This document shows, piece by piece, positions 32,982 through 42,499 of a stretch of 64,000 nucleotides of DNA. The DNA lies in contig JABIFF010000024.1 in assembly GCA_018650845.1 (NCBI GenBank), positions 1 to 64,000 of the forward strand, written 5' to 3'. Each line of letters opens with the position of its first letter. Position 1 is the stretch's first letter. The notes beneath the pieces were generated by a model. That model was not told the DNA's origin, made no database searches, and saw nothing but the letters and a program-made list of their open reading frames with translations. Source of the stretch: Chloroflexota bacterium. GTDB taxonomy: Bacteria; Chloroflexota; Dehalococcoidia; Lucifugimonadales; Lucifugimonadaceae. The position numbers and the translations under genes are program-made.

Positions 32982-34148
32982 TTGCCTGAGAAATCTAGCA
33001 TTCACGAAGAACTCAGCACCGCCGACACGCCCACTCTAGTCGTATCTGATCAGCTAACGCTTCGCCCAGCTGATCTCGACGACACCGAAATATTCATGGC
33101 ACTCGTAGCGAAGAATCATTCTCTACTCGATCCATGGTTCCACAGCTTCGTACCTCCAAACACCGCCGACGAACGTCGAAAAGTTATGGCAGCCGATCTC
33201 GAACCATCCAAACACCACGAACGCTACTGGTGGATGATCGAATTCGAAGGTGAGCTAGTCGGCAAGATCGACATCCACGGCATGCACCGACCTTCCCGCA
33301 CTGGCTCAATTGGCTACTGGATCGACCAAGATTTCACAGGAAAAGGAATAATCACCGATAGCGCACGAGCAGTTCTAAATTGGGCGTTCACTGAACTTAA
33401 CTTCAACAGGGTTGAAATCGTTACCGCTATCGACAACACAGCAAGCGCAGCAATTCCTGAACGACTCGGAATTCGCCGTGAAGCGATACTGCAGCAAGAA
33501 AACATCAATAACGGCGTTTTTCAAGATATGGCGATCTACGCAGCATTCGCCGACAACTGGCCGCCCAAAGCACCGGCACGTGCCCTTCCAGCCACGGAAA
33601 TACGAGTCGATAACGACATATTGCTACGACAACACGTCGATAGCGACTACGACTCCATGTGGAACGCGTTTCTTGCAGGCCGTGACTATTTGGGTGCGTA
33701 CCTTCCATGGATGGCCGCTTACAAAACGAAAGACGACTACACCCGTCTATATACCGCTCGAAGACTAGAGGCGGACAACTTCGATGGCTCGCGCGGCTAC
33801 GTCGTCGAATACAACGGTGAACTAGCAGGAACTGTTGGATTCGGAATTCCGAACAGAGACAACGTCATCGAAGTCGGCTACTGGCTACGGCAAGATCTTC
33901 AAGGGAAGGGAATCATGACGCGCTCCGTCGAAGCAGTCATCACCATGCTCTTCGTTGAAGTCGGCATGCACCGAGTTACGATTCGAGCAGCTACAACGAA
34001 TCTGCCTTCACGCGGAATCCCCGAACGGCTCGGCTTCAAACACGAAGGAACAATGCGAGAGGGCGGCTTCGTTAATAACGAATACCTAGATCTAGAAATC
34101 TATTCGATGCTCGACCACGAATGGCTCGCCCGTTCGAAAAACGCCTAG
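32982..34148 (+). CDS. Tandem GNAT acetyltransferase (two RimJ/RimL-type domains)
   Basis: This 388-residue protein is made of two consecutive GNAT domains of the RimJ/RimL type. Domain 1 is about residues 20-195 and domain 2 about 205-383. Each has its own acetyl-CoA loop (DFTGKGIITDS and DLQGKGIMTRS) and the matching late motif (IPERLGIRREA and IPERLGFKHEG). The domains clearly resemble each other, so the gene probably arose by internal duplication of a single-domain ancestor. Both cofactor sites look intact. Substrates of this class are N-terminal amino groups of proteins or small amines. TTG 32982 is taken as the start because AAGGATGAG lies just upstream. The 3' end overlaps the convergent gene by 4 nt. 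Confidence 0.88.
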   Translation: MPEKSSIHEELSTADTPTLVVSDQLTLRPADLDDTEIFMALVAKNHSLLDPWFHSFVPPNTADERRKVMAADLEPSKHHERYWWMIEFEGELVGKIDIHGMHRPSRTGSIGYWIDQDFTGKGIITDSARAVLNWAFTELNFNRVEIVTAIDNTASAAIPERLGIRREAILQQENINNGVFQDMAIYAAFADNWPPKAPARALPATEIRVDNDILLRQHVDSDYDSMWNAFLAGRDYLGAYLPWMAAYKTKDDYTRLYTARRLEADNFDGSRGYVVEYNGELAGTVGFGIPNRDNVIEVGYWLRQDLQGKGIMTRSVEAVITMLFVEVGMHRVTIRAATTNLPSRGIPERLGFKHEGTMREGGFVNNEYLDLEIYSMLDHEWLARSKNA

Positions 34149-34678
34149 CTCGGCACTCCGCGAACAAGCATCAGGCCAAGAATAGCGACGACAATCGCAA
34201 TCACCATGTTCAACCTCGCAAGCATGATCAATCGCTTGCGAGAAGAAACTAAAGCAGCAGGTGGTCGCTCACCACGTGGAATCAGCTGCATTGCCTCGGC
34301 AAGTCGTGGGCCAAGAATGAAATCGTGAACACCGCTCATCACGAGCAAAATACCCACTAAGACGATTTTCACGCCAAGTGCAGTTCCGATCTCAGTTGAC
34401 CAGAAACCATCTTCGGTGAACCGATCAAAGCCGATACCCCGACTCTCCAGAGCCGCAAGACCCGAAACCACCAGCAGGCCCAGAAGTACCCAAGCAATAC
34501 CGCGGAATCGAAGCGCCGCACGGCGTAGAAAAATAAGCCCCATAGCTGGCGGCTCCATGCCACGAGCCACCGGAACCATCACCAGTGCTAGAAATATTGC
34601 CCCACCGATCCAAATGATCGCGGAGAAGACGTGAACTACAACTACGATGAACTGCCAAATAGGCAAAGTATTCTCCAA
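34145..34678 (-). CDS. CopD-like integral membrane protein
   Basis: This 177-residue protein has four membrane helices (about 8-32, 55-75, 95-118 and 150-172). The first carries VVHVFSAIIWIGGAIF, the His and Trp-Gly-Gly motif typical of the CopD (copper resistance D) domain. A conserved Arg-rich loop separates helices 1 and 2, and HDFILGPRLAEAM follows helix 3. CopD-domain proteins are linked to copper uptake or to haem/oxidase assembly. A copper-using cytochrome oxidase operon lies about 2 kb away, so a role in copper supply is plausible but unproven. Confidence 0.8.
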   Translation of the reverse strand: MENTLPIWQFIVVVVHVFSAIIWIGGAIFLALVMVPVARGMEPPAMGLIFLRRAALRFRGIAWVLLGLLVVSGLAALESRGIGFDRFTEDGFWSTEIGTALGVKIVLVGILLVMSGVHDFILGPRLAEAMQLIPRGERPPAALVSSRKRLIMLARLNMVIAIVVAILGLMLVRGVPS

Positions 34679-34720
34679 TAACGTGGCAGAAAATCCTGCG
34701 CTACCGATCAGTCGGCCCGA

Positions 34721-35773
34721 TCAGCCACCGATGTAATACATCTCGACTTTATCTTCGGAACTACCAGTTTTGAATTCGGTGTCGCTAGAACGAAGTTCCG
34801 AATAGCGATCAGCTCTGCCGGTCCAAACCTTGGCAACCATAGCAGCGAGTTCGTCGTCAGTAGAGCCCGATCGAATTGCCTCTTTAAAGTCGGTGCCACC
34901 AGAAGCGAACAGACACGTAACAAGCTTGCCATCGGTCGAAAGCCTAGCCCGCGTGCAATTACCGCAGAACGGCTCGCTAACAGACGAGATAACACCGATC
35001 TCGCCCTCGCCATCGACATATCGATAGCGACTGGCCACCTCGCCCGAGTAGTTCGCATCAACCGGTTCAAGCGGGAACTCTTCGCCAATCATGTCGATTA
35101 CTTCCTTAGAAGTAACAACCTGCGAAAGATCCCAACCGTTCTTAGTTCCAACATCCATGAACTCAATGAAACGAACAATCGCCCCAGTTCCACGGAAATA
35201 CCGAGCGGTATCTACAAGCGTGTGATCATTCACACCTCGCTGCACAACAACATTGATCTTGATCGGATCAAATCCAAGCTCAGTTGCAACCTTGATTCCC
35301 TCAAGCGTATTCGCAGGACCTTGAGGCCTACCCGACATCTTCTTAAAGATATCTTCATCGATCGAATCTAGAGAAATCGTAAGACGGTTCAGGCCTGCGG
35401 CCTTTAATGCCTGTGCATTCTTCGCCAGCAGGTAACCATTAGTCGTCAGAGCGATATCGTCGATGCCGTCGATCTTAGACAGACTCGATATCAACTCAGG
35501 CAGATTCGCACGTACAAGCGGCTCGCCACCAGTAATTCTCAGTTTAGAAACACCAGCTGAAGCGAAAATCCTTGCCAAACGCTCGATTTCTTCAAATGTG
35601 AGGATATGCGGGCGAGGCAAAAATTCGTAACGCTCACCAAAAATTTCCGCTGGCATGCAGTACGTGCAGCGGAAATTACACCGGTCGGTAACCGAGATTC
35701 GTAAATCTCGAACCGGGCGGTTCAGTTTGTCGGTAATCCCTTTAAGGGAAGGGAACTCAGATTTTTGTGACAT
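34721..35773 (-). CDS. moaA: GTP 3',8-cyclase
   Basis: This 350-residue radical SAM enzyme catalyses the first step of molybdenum cofactor synthesis. The N-terminal [4Fe-4S] motif is CNFRCTYC (C32, C36, C39), and the SAM-binding GGE motif is RITGGEPLVR. The C-terminal second cluster is at FCGNCTRARLSTDGKLVTCLF (about 270-290). The chain ends in Gly-Gly, which in MoaA reaches into the active site. All elements are intact. It is monocistronic as far as visible, 3.3 kb from moaC on the same strand. Confidence 0.97.
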   Translation of the reverse strand: MSQKSEFPSLKGITDKLNRPVRDLRISVTDRCNFRCTYCMPAEIFGERYEFLPRPHILTFEEIERLARIFASAGVSKLRITGGEPLVRANLPELISSLSKIDGIDDIALTTNGYLLAKNAQALKAAGLNRLTISLDSIDEDIFKKMSGRPQGPANTLEGIKVATELGFDPIKINVVVQRGVNDHTLVDTARYFRGTGAIVRFIEFMDVGTKNGWDLSQVVTSKEVIDMIGEEFPLEPVDANYSGEVASRYRYVDGEGEIGVISSVSEPFCGNCTRARLSTDGKLVTCLFASGGTDFKEAIRSGSTDDELAAMVAKVWTGRADRYSELRSSDTEFKTGSSEDKVEMYYIGG

Positions 35774-35900
35774 GAAAACTTGGCGGCAACCTTGAACACA
35801 ACGTTTCAGATCGCCTACTTCAATACTACTGCCAGAGTTGATCGATTTCCTGAATCACCTGAATAAATAGATGAGGATTCACCAGTGCCAGAAATAGCGA

Positions 35901-36503
35901 TTACGCCAGTGATGCCAACGTATCGGTCAGTCCACGCAGAGCCGCACCCCTATGACTGATCGCATCCTTCTCTTCGCCTGAAAGCTGCGCGGTAGTCTTT
36001 GCCTGCGACGCCAACCAGAACACCGGATCGTAGCCAAAACCGTTCTCGCCAATCGGCTGATGCATGATCGCACCCTCTAGAACACCCTCACTGGTGGCCA
36101 GTCCACTCGGAACATCGTCTCCAACAAGCGCCAGCACAGCAACAAACTTAGCCGTACGTTCCCAACCCGGTAGATGCTCCATTTTGTCGAGCACCAACTG
36201 CACCCGACCTTCGTCATCGAGGCCATCACCACCGTAGCGAGCCGACAACACGCCGGGTTCACCATTTAACGCATCAACCACCAGGCCAGAATCATCAGCG
36301 AGAGTCAGTTCCCCAGAAGCTTCGGCATATGCGCGTGCTTTTAAAACAGCGTTTTCTTCGAAAGTAGAACCGGTCTCTTCTACTTCGAGATCGATACCCA
36401 AATCGTCCAGTCCAACGACCTCAAAACCCACGCCTGAGAGCATTCGTGAGAACTCGCGAACCTTGCCAGAGTTACGTGTCGCTACAAGTAATTTCTTTGT
36501 CAT
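35901..36503 (-). CDS. rdgB: dITP/XTP pyrophosphatase (RdgB/HAM1 family)
   Basis: This 200-residue house-cleaning enzyme hydrolyses non-canonical purine nucleoside triphosphates (dITP, XTP) to the monophosphates. The nucleotide-binding start LLVATRNSGKVREF (5-18), the catalytic stretch ADDSGLVVDALNGEPGVLSARY and the C-terminal FGYDPVFW...SHRGAALRGL are all present. ATG 36503 is used; an in-frame TTG at 36527 would add eight residues ahead of the first strand. The gene is divergent from the cytochrome oxidase operon. Confidence 0.96.
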   Translation of the reverse strand: MTKKLLVATRNSGKVREFSRMLSGVGFEVVGLDDLGIDLEVEETGSTFEENAVLKARAYAEASGELTLADDSGLVVDALNGEPGVLSARYGGDGLDDEGRVQLVLDKMEHLPGWERTAKFVAVLALVGDDVPSGLATSEGVLEGAIMHQPIGENGFGYDPVFWLASQAKTTAQLSGEEKDAISHRGAALRGLTDTLASLA

Positions 36504-36709
36504 AAGCACAAACCTAACCCCTACCAACAGGTGCCGGGGAATCGAAGTGAACCAAAAAGGTCAGTTATTCGGGATTTATTGACCGTTGCGACGATAATTC
36601 TCGGGTGTTACGCTTTCCAAGCTTTTAACGCTACATCGCCGATTTATGTTGTCGGTGATTTTTTTGTGATAAATAAATTAATACCCAGCACGATACGTAC
36701 AGCTCCCAG

Positions 36710-38161
36710 ATGCACCGAGTCTCAAAGCTTTCCTTCCCACTTCGCCCGGCACTGTTTCTTTTAGTACCGATGGCGATTGCCCTCCTGGCAGCGTGTACAC
36801 CAGAAAATAATCAATCGACTTTCGGCACCGCCGGACCGATTGCCAAAGATCAGGCCGACCTGTTCAACTTTATTTTCTGGATCGCTGCCGTCGTCTTCAT
36901 CCTTGTTGAAGGCGCAATCATCTACATCTCGGTTCGTTACCGACGACGGTCTGATTCGGACAAACTTCCGCACCAGACTCACGGTAACGACCGGCTTGAA
37001 ATCACCTGGACAATCATTCCAGTACTGATTCTTGCAGTCATCGCTGTCCCAACCCTCACCGGTATCTGGGAACAGCAGAACGGTGTTCCCGACGACCAAG
37101 GCGAAGTCCTGAACGTCGAAGCAATCGGTCACCAGTGGTGGTTCGAATTCCGATACCCAAACCACGAAGTAGTCACATCTAACGAACTTCACATTCCGGT
37201 TAACCGCCCAGTTGCGTTCAAACTAGAATCTCAAGACGTTATCCACAGTTTCTGGGTTCCAAAAATCGCCGGTAAGGTCGATATGGTTCCACTAAACGAC
37301 AACTACATGTGGATGATTGGTGACGAAGTAGGCGAGTACTACGGTCAGTGTGCCGAGTTCTGTGGAATTGCCCACGCTCACATGCGCTTCCGAGTAATCG
37401 TTCACACCGAAGAAGATTTCCAAGCTTGGATCACCGGAATGCACACAGCACCCGATGCTCCAGTTGCAGGATCGCCAGAAGCATCAGGTAAGAACTTGTT
37501 CGCTGCAAACTGTTCCTCATGTCACTCGAGCGACACGACATCACCGGGCTCCTACGCTCGTGAAGTCACTTCGCAGCAGGCTCGCTGGAACGGTTGGATC
37601 TCAGATATTGAAAACTCTGGAATCGTTTCTGCTCCAAACCTGACTAACTTTGGTCAGCACACAACAATTGGTGCTGGTCTGAAAGACCTCAACCAAGCAT
37701 CTCTTGAACAGTGGATCACCGATCCTTCATCGATCAAAATCGGCACACGTATGCAGAAGCATGCAGCCGTATATGACACTGCCGATGGCACTGCCAAGCT
37801 CAGCCCTGCTGAAGTTTCTGACATTGCCACATATCTGCTCTCGCTCAAGCCAGGCTCTGCACCAGCAGGCGCTGTAGCTGACGCAGGCGGAGATGTTGAC
37901 GGCGCCGATGTATTCGCAGCCAACTGCACAAGCTGTCACTCAACCGGTGACAACACTGTTGTTGGTCCAGGACTCGCTGGAGTAGGCGACCGAGCCGGTT
38001 CACGAGTTGATGGCATGGACGCCACTATGTACCTCAAGGAATCACTCACTGATCCCGGATCGTACATAGTCGATGGATTCCCTGCTGTGATGCCTGAAAT
38101 GGGCCACCTCGGAACTGAATCAATCGAAGCACTCGTCACCTATCTAAAGACACTCAAGTAA
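36710..38161 (+). CDS. coxB: Cytochrome c oxidase subunit II with two fused cytochrome c domains
   Basis: This 483-residue protein is a lipoprotein-type subunit II (lipobox ALLAAC, Cys29) with two transmembrane helices (about 48-72 and 93-114). The CuA domain has WWFEF, HSFWVP and the CuA loop QCAEFCGIAHAHM (C214, C218). Two c-type haem domains follow, with CSSCH at 268-272 and CTSCH at 406-410. Single haem-c fusions define caa3 oxidases; two haem domains in series are less common. The first has extra residues between its haem motif and the distal part. Electrons would pass through the haems to CuA and then to subunit I. It is the first gene of a five-gene oxidase operon. Confidence 0.95.
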   Translation: MHRVSKLSFPLRPALFLLVPMAIALLAACTPENNQSTFGTAGPIAKDQADLFNFIFWIAAVVFILVEGAIIYISVRYRRRSDSDKLPHQTHGNDRLEITWTIIPVLILAVIAVPTLTGIWEQQNGVPDDQGEVLNVEAIGHQWWFEFRYPNHEVVTSNELHIPVNRPVAFKLESQDVIHSFWVPKIAGKVDMVPLNDNYMWMIGDEVGEYYGQCAEFCGIAHAHMRFRVIVHTEEDFQAWITGMHTAPDAPVAGSPEASGKNLFAANCSSCHSSDTTSPGSYAREVTSQQARWNGWISDIENSGIVSAPNLTNFGQHTTIGAGLKDLNQASLEQWITDPSSIKIGTRMQKHAAVYDTADGTAKLSPAEVSDIATYLLSLKPGSAPAGAVADAGGDVDGADVFAANCTSCHSTGDNTVVGPGLAGVGDRAGSRVDGMDATMYLKESLTDPGSYIVDGFPAVMPEMGHLGTESIEALVTYLKTLK

Positions 38162-38215
38162 CGGAAACCACCTGTACAGGCGAGTTGAATCGTCTAGCAG
38201 CGGAGCTCACACCTA

Positions 38216-40132
38216 GTGACAACAAAATCACTGAAATTTCCACAAGCGTTTCCACGGCCTAAATCGGCTACGGGAATTTGGAGCTGGATCGGCACAGTCG
38301 ATCACAAGCGAATCGGAACTATGTACGGGATCGTCTCGTTCATTTGGTTCCTCGTTGGTGGTCTAGAAGCTCTGCTGATGCGAGCCCAGTTGGCTTCCGC
38401 TGAGAACGACCTCATCGGTCCTGAAGCGTTCAACCAGTTGTTCACAATGCACGGAACAACAATGGTGTTCCTTGTCATCATGCCGTTATCGGCGGCGTTC
38501 TTTAACTGGCTCATACCGTTACAAATTGGAGCAAGAGACGTTGCGTTCCCACGCCTAAACGCTCTTAGCTTCTGGATTTTCTTGTTCGGTTCAATTCTGA
38601 TCAACTTCAGTTGGGTAACCGGCGATGCACCAAACGGTGGTTGGTTCGGTTACGCACCTAACTCAGGTACTACCTTCAACCCCGGACTCGGTATGACGTA
38701 CTGGGTAGTTGGTTTGAACGTTCTTGGTGTTGCTTCTATCGCAGCCGGTTTGAACTTCATTGTCACCATCCTGAACATGCGTGCTCCTGGCATGGACATG
38801 TTCAAGATTCCGATCTTCACGTGGATGACCCTGATCACTTCGGTTCTGATCGTACTCGCAATGCCAGTTCTGGCTGTTGCAGGTATCCAGCTCATGACCG
38901 ACCGTGTTTACGGCACACACTTCTTCAACTCCCTCGGAGGTGGAGACCCAGTCATGTGGCAACACATCTTCTGGCTGTTCGGTCACCCTGAGGTCTACAT
39001 TCTGATTCTCCCTGCGATGGGTATCGTTTCCGAAGTGCTTCCGACATTCGCTCGCAAGCCACTCTTCGGTTACCCCTTCGTAGTATTCGCCGGAGCTGTA
39101 ATCGCATTCATGGGCTGGTTCGTTTGGAGCCACCACATGTTCACTGTCGGACTCGGACCAGCAGCTAACACTGCGTTCTCGATATCGACGATGCTGATCG
39201 CGGTGCCGACGGGTGTGAAAATATTCAACTGGCTTGGCACACTATGGGGCGGTAATATCCGGCTCAACACGCCAATGCTGTTCTCGATATCGTTTATTGC
39301 GATGTTCACGATCGGTGGTCTTAGTGGTGTCATGCACGCCTCTCCACCGACCGATGCACAGCAGCAAGACACGTACTTCATCGTTGCTCACTTCCACTAC
39401 GTTCTCGTGGGTGGAGCGCTTCTGGGTATCTTCTCTGGAATCTACTTCTGGTGGCCTAAATTCACCGGATACTTCCTCAACGAGAAACTCGGTATCGCCA
39501 ACTGGGCGCTGATGATGATCGGATTCAACCTGCAGTTCGCTCCGATGCACTGGCTCGGAATGGACGGCATGCCACGACGTATCTACACATACGCCGAGAA
39601 CATGGGCTGGGAAGGTTCAAACCTTGCTGCCTCTATCGGTGGCCTAATACTCGGAATAGGTATTCTCGTATTCATCTTCAACGTCTTCTACTCGAAGATG
39701 AACAAGGTGATGGCGGGCGACGACCCATGGGACGGTCGAACACTGGAATGGGCAACTTCATCGCCTCCACCAGTACACGACTTCGATGTGATCCCTCAGG
39801 TTCAGTACCGAGACGACTTCTGGTTCAAGAAGTACCCAGAAACTATTTCCGAGTACTACCACGATGATCACGATCAGGCAGTTCCTTCGGGGGCACAGCT
39901 TGACGATGAAGTAGAAGAAGCTCTACCGGTTGTATCCGGTGGTTCAGACGACCACGGACACGGTGCTATTCACCTGCCCGACATGTCGTACTACCCGTTC
40001 ATCTTGTCAGTCGGTATCGCAATTCTCGGTGCCGGATTCATAACAAACACTTACGTCGTCGGCGCCGGCGTTCCGTTCATCCTCTGGGGTCTCCTCGGAT
40101 GGTCGATGGAACCCGTCAACGATCCCGAATAA
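38216..40132 (+). CDS. coxA: Cytochrome c oxidase subunit I
   Basis: This 638-residue haem-copper oxidase catalytic subunit has twelve or more helices. The ligand set is present: MHGTTMVF for haem a, and GHPEVYILILPAMG with the CuB His, the His-Tyr crosslink tyrosine and the Glu of the D-channel. SHHMFTVG and HFHYVLVGG supply the remaining CuB and haem ligands. The GHPEVY glutamate makes it A1-type. The C-terminus is about 80-100 residues longer than a minimal subunit I: an acidic, His-containing loop (about 535-590) is followed by two more helices ending at 638. Translation starts at GTG, 54 nt after coxB. Confidence 0.97.
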   Translation: MTTKSLKFPQAFPRPKSATGIWSWIGTVDHKRIGTMYGIVSFIWFLVGGLEALLMRAQLASAENDLIGPEAFNQLFTMHGTTMVFLVIMPLSAAFFNWLIPLQIGARDVAFPRLNALSFWIFLFGSILINFSWVTGDAPNGGWFGYAPNSGTTFNPGLGMTYWVVGLNVLGVASIAAGLNFIVTILNMRAPGMDMFKIPIFTWMTLITSVLIVLAMPVLAVAGIQLMTDRVYGTHFFNSLGGGDPVMWQHIFWLFGHPEVYILILPAMGIVSEVLPTFARKPLFGYPFVVFAGAVIAFMGWFVWSHHMFTVGLGPAANTAFSISTMLIAVPTGVKIFNWLGTLWGGNIRLNTPMLFSISFIAMFTIGGLSGVMHASPPTDAQQQDTYFIVAHFHYVLVGGALLGIFSGIYFWWPKFTGYFLNEKLGIANWALMMIGFNLQFAPMHWLGMDGMPRRIYTYAENMGWEGSNLAASIGGLILGIGILVFIFNVFYSKMNKVMAGDDPWDGRTLEWATSSPPPVHDFDVIPQVQYRDDFWFKKYPETISEYYHDDHDQAVPSGAQLDDEVEEALPVVSGGSDDHGHGAIHLPDMSYYPFILSVGIAILGAGFITNTYVVGAGVPFILWGLLGWSMEPVNDPE

Positions 40133-40183
40133 GTAAGCAAATTCAACTATCTCAGTTCACTTCCCACTAAGGAACAAACGAAC

Positions 40184-40831
40184 GTGACACAGGCCGCAGC
40201 AACAGAACACCACGAACCAGTAGAAAATACTTCTACTGGTTTGAACAGCAGAAAGCTCATGATGTGGGCTTTCTTGGGTTCCGATGTGATGTTCTTCGGA
40301 GCATTTATCGCAACCTACCTCGTATACCGAGGGAAGAGCCTCGTCGGGCCATACCCGTCTGAGATTCTCGACATTCCGTTGACGTCGGTATCGACCTTCG
40401 TCTTGTTGATGAGCTCACTCGCTATGGTTCTCGGACTTCACTATGTGAAGGAAGGCCAGAAGAACAAAGGAACTATTTGGATTCTGGTAGTCGTAGTCCT
40501 TGGTGCGATTTTCATGGGATTCCAGTTCTATGAATTCCGAGAATTCGCTCACGAGGGTCTAACTCCTCGAACGAACATCTTCGGAACTACGTTCTTCATC
40601 CTCACAGGCATCCACGGTGCTCACGTAACCATCGGTGTCGCTTGGATGGCATTCATGGCATACGGTTCACACACCGGTGCTCTTCGAAAAGACAATGCAC
40701 TCGATCTCGAAATCGCTGGTCTTTACTGGCACTTTGTCGACATTGTCTGGATCGTAATTTTCACAGTCATTTACTTGATTTCAGCCACCGACGGTCCGCC
40801 TCCTGGGGTTGGACCGACGATTCTTCACTGA
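40184..40831 (+). CDS. coxC: Cytochrome c oxidase subunit III
   Basis: This 215-residue subunit III has five membrane helices. Recognisable blocks are MMWAFLGSDVMFFGAFIATYL near the N-terminus (in pieces), TSVSTFVLLMSSL, the FYEFREFAHEGL loop and LTGIHGAHVTIG followed by YWHFVDIVWI at the end. It is the short, bacterial form that lacks the first two helices of mitochondrial subunit III. Translation starts at GTG and it sits 51 nt after coxA in the operon. Confidence 0.96.
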   Translation: MTQAAATEHHEPVENTSTGLNSRKLMMWAFLGSDVMFFGAFIATYLVYRGKSLVGPYPSEILDIPLTSVSTFVLLMSSLAMVLGLHYVKEGQKNKGTIWILVVVVLGAIFMGFQFYEFREFAHEGLTPRTNIFGTTFFILTGIHGAHVTIGVAWMAFMAYGSHTGALRKDNALDLEIAGLYWHFVDIVWIVIFTVIYLISATDGPPPGVGPTILH

Positions 40832-40859
40832 TAACACGGGATAGGCGCAGGAGCTCATA

Positions 40860-41303
40860 ATGGCCAATCTCTGGCAGAAACTTACACATCACGATGGCAA
40901 CGGCTGGTGGAACCTTCCACACGGCCCTAGCAACGAATTGAACCCTCCACACGAAGGTCCAATCGGTGGTGCTTGGTTCGGAAACTTGTGGCAAACACTC
41001 ACCCACGGCGGCGTTTCACACGCCGGTGCAGGATTCTACTGGCTCGTAGGATTCCTTCTCGCAGTAGTAACACTGCTCGAAGTCTGGCTGTTCACGGTCG
41101 AAGGACTCGGTGGATGGTACATCCCAATCCTTCTGATCCTGTCGGTCGCAAAATTCGTCGGAGTTGTTGCGTACTTCATGCATCTACGATTCGATCATCG
41201 GATGTTTACGTACTTCTTCGCGTCGGCGATGATAATTGGAATACTAATTTTCACTATCATCCTGTTCGTAGCTGAGCACGCACATCAGAAGCCGCTGTTC
41301 TAA
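40860..41303 (+). CDS. Cytochrome c oxidase subunit IV (prokaryotic type)
   Basis: This 147-residue protein has three membrane helices (about 55-75, 83-103 and 110-135), preceded by an unusually long Trp/His/Gly-rich N-terminal stretch. That stretch contains two similar segments, NLWQKLTHHDGN and NLWQTLTHGGVS. The helix pattern and VAYFMHLRFDHRMF match the prokaryotic oxidase subunit IV family (COX4_pro). Its role is structural. The repeated N-terminal NLWQ-LTH segment is not a general feature of the family that I know. It follows coxC by 28 nt. Confidence 0.88.
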   Translation: MANLWQKLTHHDGNGWWNLPHGPSNELNPPHEGPIGGAWFGNLWQTLTHGGVSHAGAGFYWLVGFLLAVVTLLEVWLFTVEGLGGWYIPILLILSVAKFVGVVAYFMHLRFDHRMFTYFFASAMIIGILIFTIILFVAEHAHQKPLF

Positions 41304-41457
41304 CAGCACTCCTCTGATACAGGCCATCACGGATATCTGGCCAACCTCCAGCGAAGATACAGGTAATTGTCACCCGGGTCTGACTTAACACGTCGACCCG
41401 TACAAGCTGGTAATTTTGCTCGAAGCAATCCGCCAGTCATTGAAATGATTCGACGCC

Positions 41458-42354
41458 ATGGACGGCGGTTCAGCCCCCAACCTTATCGATAGCTTTGGCG
41501 AGTTCGTCTCGGCTTGGGATTTCACATCCCCACCTGCAGTAATTTTCCTACTGCTCGCAGCTGCCTACACTATCGGAACCATTCGGCTAGCAGCTCGATC
41601 TGATAGCGACCAAAATTTTTGGTTGAAGGTCGCAGCCAGCTTCTCGGCATTCGCACTGTTAGCAATCGCACTTGCAGGACCTCTCGACTACTACTCGGGC
41701 GAACTCTTTGCAGCGCACATGGCGCAGCACATCGTCATAGCGATGTTCGCAGCTCCACTGCTCTTAGTCGCCCGACCAATGCCGGCGTACATCTGGGCAC
41801 TGCCTCGACCTCTACGCATCGGAGCCGGAACTGCCCTCACAGGCTCAGGAATCGTTGTCAGAGTCCTGACACTCCTCACCAAACCTGTAGTCGCCCTCCC
41901 GCTCTTCATAGGCACGCTTTACGGATGGCACATACCGCAGGCTTACAACGGGTCGTTGGAAAACGAGTGGGTGCATCTGTTCATGCACTTCACAATGTTC
42001 ACAACTGCGATTCTCTTCTGGTGGCCAATCGTCGGACCTCCACCTATTCGCACGCAGCTCAACTACCCTCGACGAATCGTCTATCTGCTTCTGGCGGTAA
42101 CACCAACCGCTTTACTAGCAGCGATCATCACGCTCACCAAGTCGGTGCTCTACGACTTCTATATTGATCAGCCAGGGCACTTCACATGGTCGACCATGGA
42201 AGATCAACGAACAGGCGGATTGTTCATGTGGATCCCCGGCAACTTCGTGTATCTGGCAACTATGACCGTTCTATTCTTCCGATGGTTCGCCGCCGAAGAA
42301 CGCAAATCCTCCCCCGGCCGGCGCCGCCGACCACCCCCACCGCCTTCGAAGTAG
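41458..42354 (+). CDS. ctaG: Cytochrome c oxidase assembly factor CtaG (caa3 type)
   Basis: This 298-residue membrane protein of the caa3_CtaG family has about seven helices and conserved histidines in AAHMAQHIVIAMFAAPLL, YGWHIPQAYN and HLFMHFTMFTTAILFWWPI. CtaG is needed for active caa3 oxidase, probably in copper insertion into subunit I or II. The C-terminus is basic and proline-rich (SSPGRRRRPPPPPSK). It is the last gene of the oxidase operon, separated from subunit IV by a 154-bp gap that may hold a secondary promoter. Confidence 0.9.
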   Translation: MDGGSAPNLIDSFGEFVSAWDFTSPPAVIFLLLAAAYTIGTIRLAARSDSDQNFWLKVAASFSAFALLAIALAGPLDYYSGELFAAHMAQHIVIAMFAAPLLLVARPMPAYIWALPRPLRIGAGTALTGSGIVVRVLTLLTKPVVALPLFIGTLYGWHIPQAYNGSLENEWVHLFMHFTMFTTAILFWWPIVGPPPIRTQLNYPRRIVYLLLAVTPTALLAAIITLTKSVLYDFYIDQPGHFTWSTMEDQRTGGLFMWIPGNFVYLATMTVLFFRWFAAEERKSSPGRRRRPPPPPSK

Positions 42355-42387
42355 TCCAAGTCCCCTACAACGACTGGTCACAATCAG

Positions 42388-42484
42388 AAAAGTGTCATCC
42401 TGAGGCTCTCGAAGGACGACAGCCGAATTGAACAATCTCTCAACGAGTCCCGACCAACGCGGAGGGACGCGTGCAACGTCCCGC
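42388..42484 (+). repeat. Palindromic repeat elements (families B and C)
   Basis: TGTCATCCTGAGG...AAGGACGA (42393 on) is a variant of the TGTCATTCTGAA element at 7886. It is followed at 42449 by CCCGACCAACGCGGAGGGA, nearly the same as at 7799. GGGACG/CGTCCC forms a short hairpin at its end. The same two families occur together at both places, but in opposite order. Confidence 0.6.
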
Positions 42485-42499
42485 ACTCAACCAAAACAA

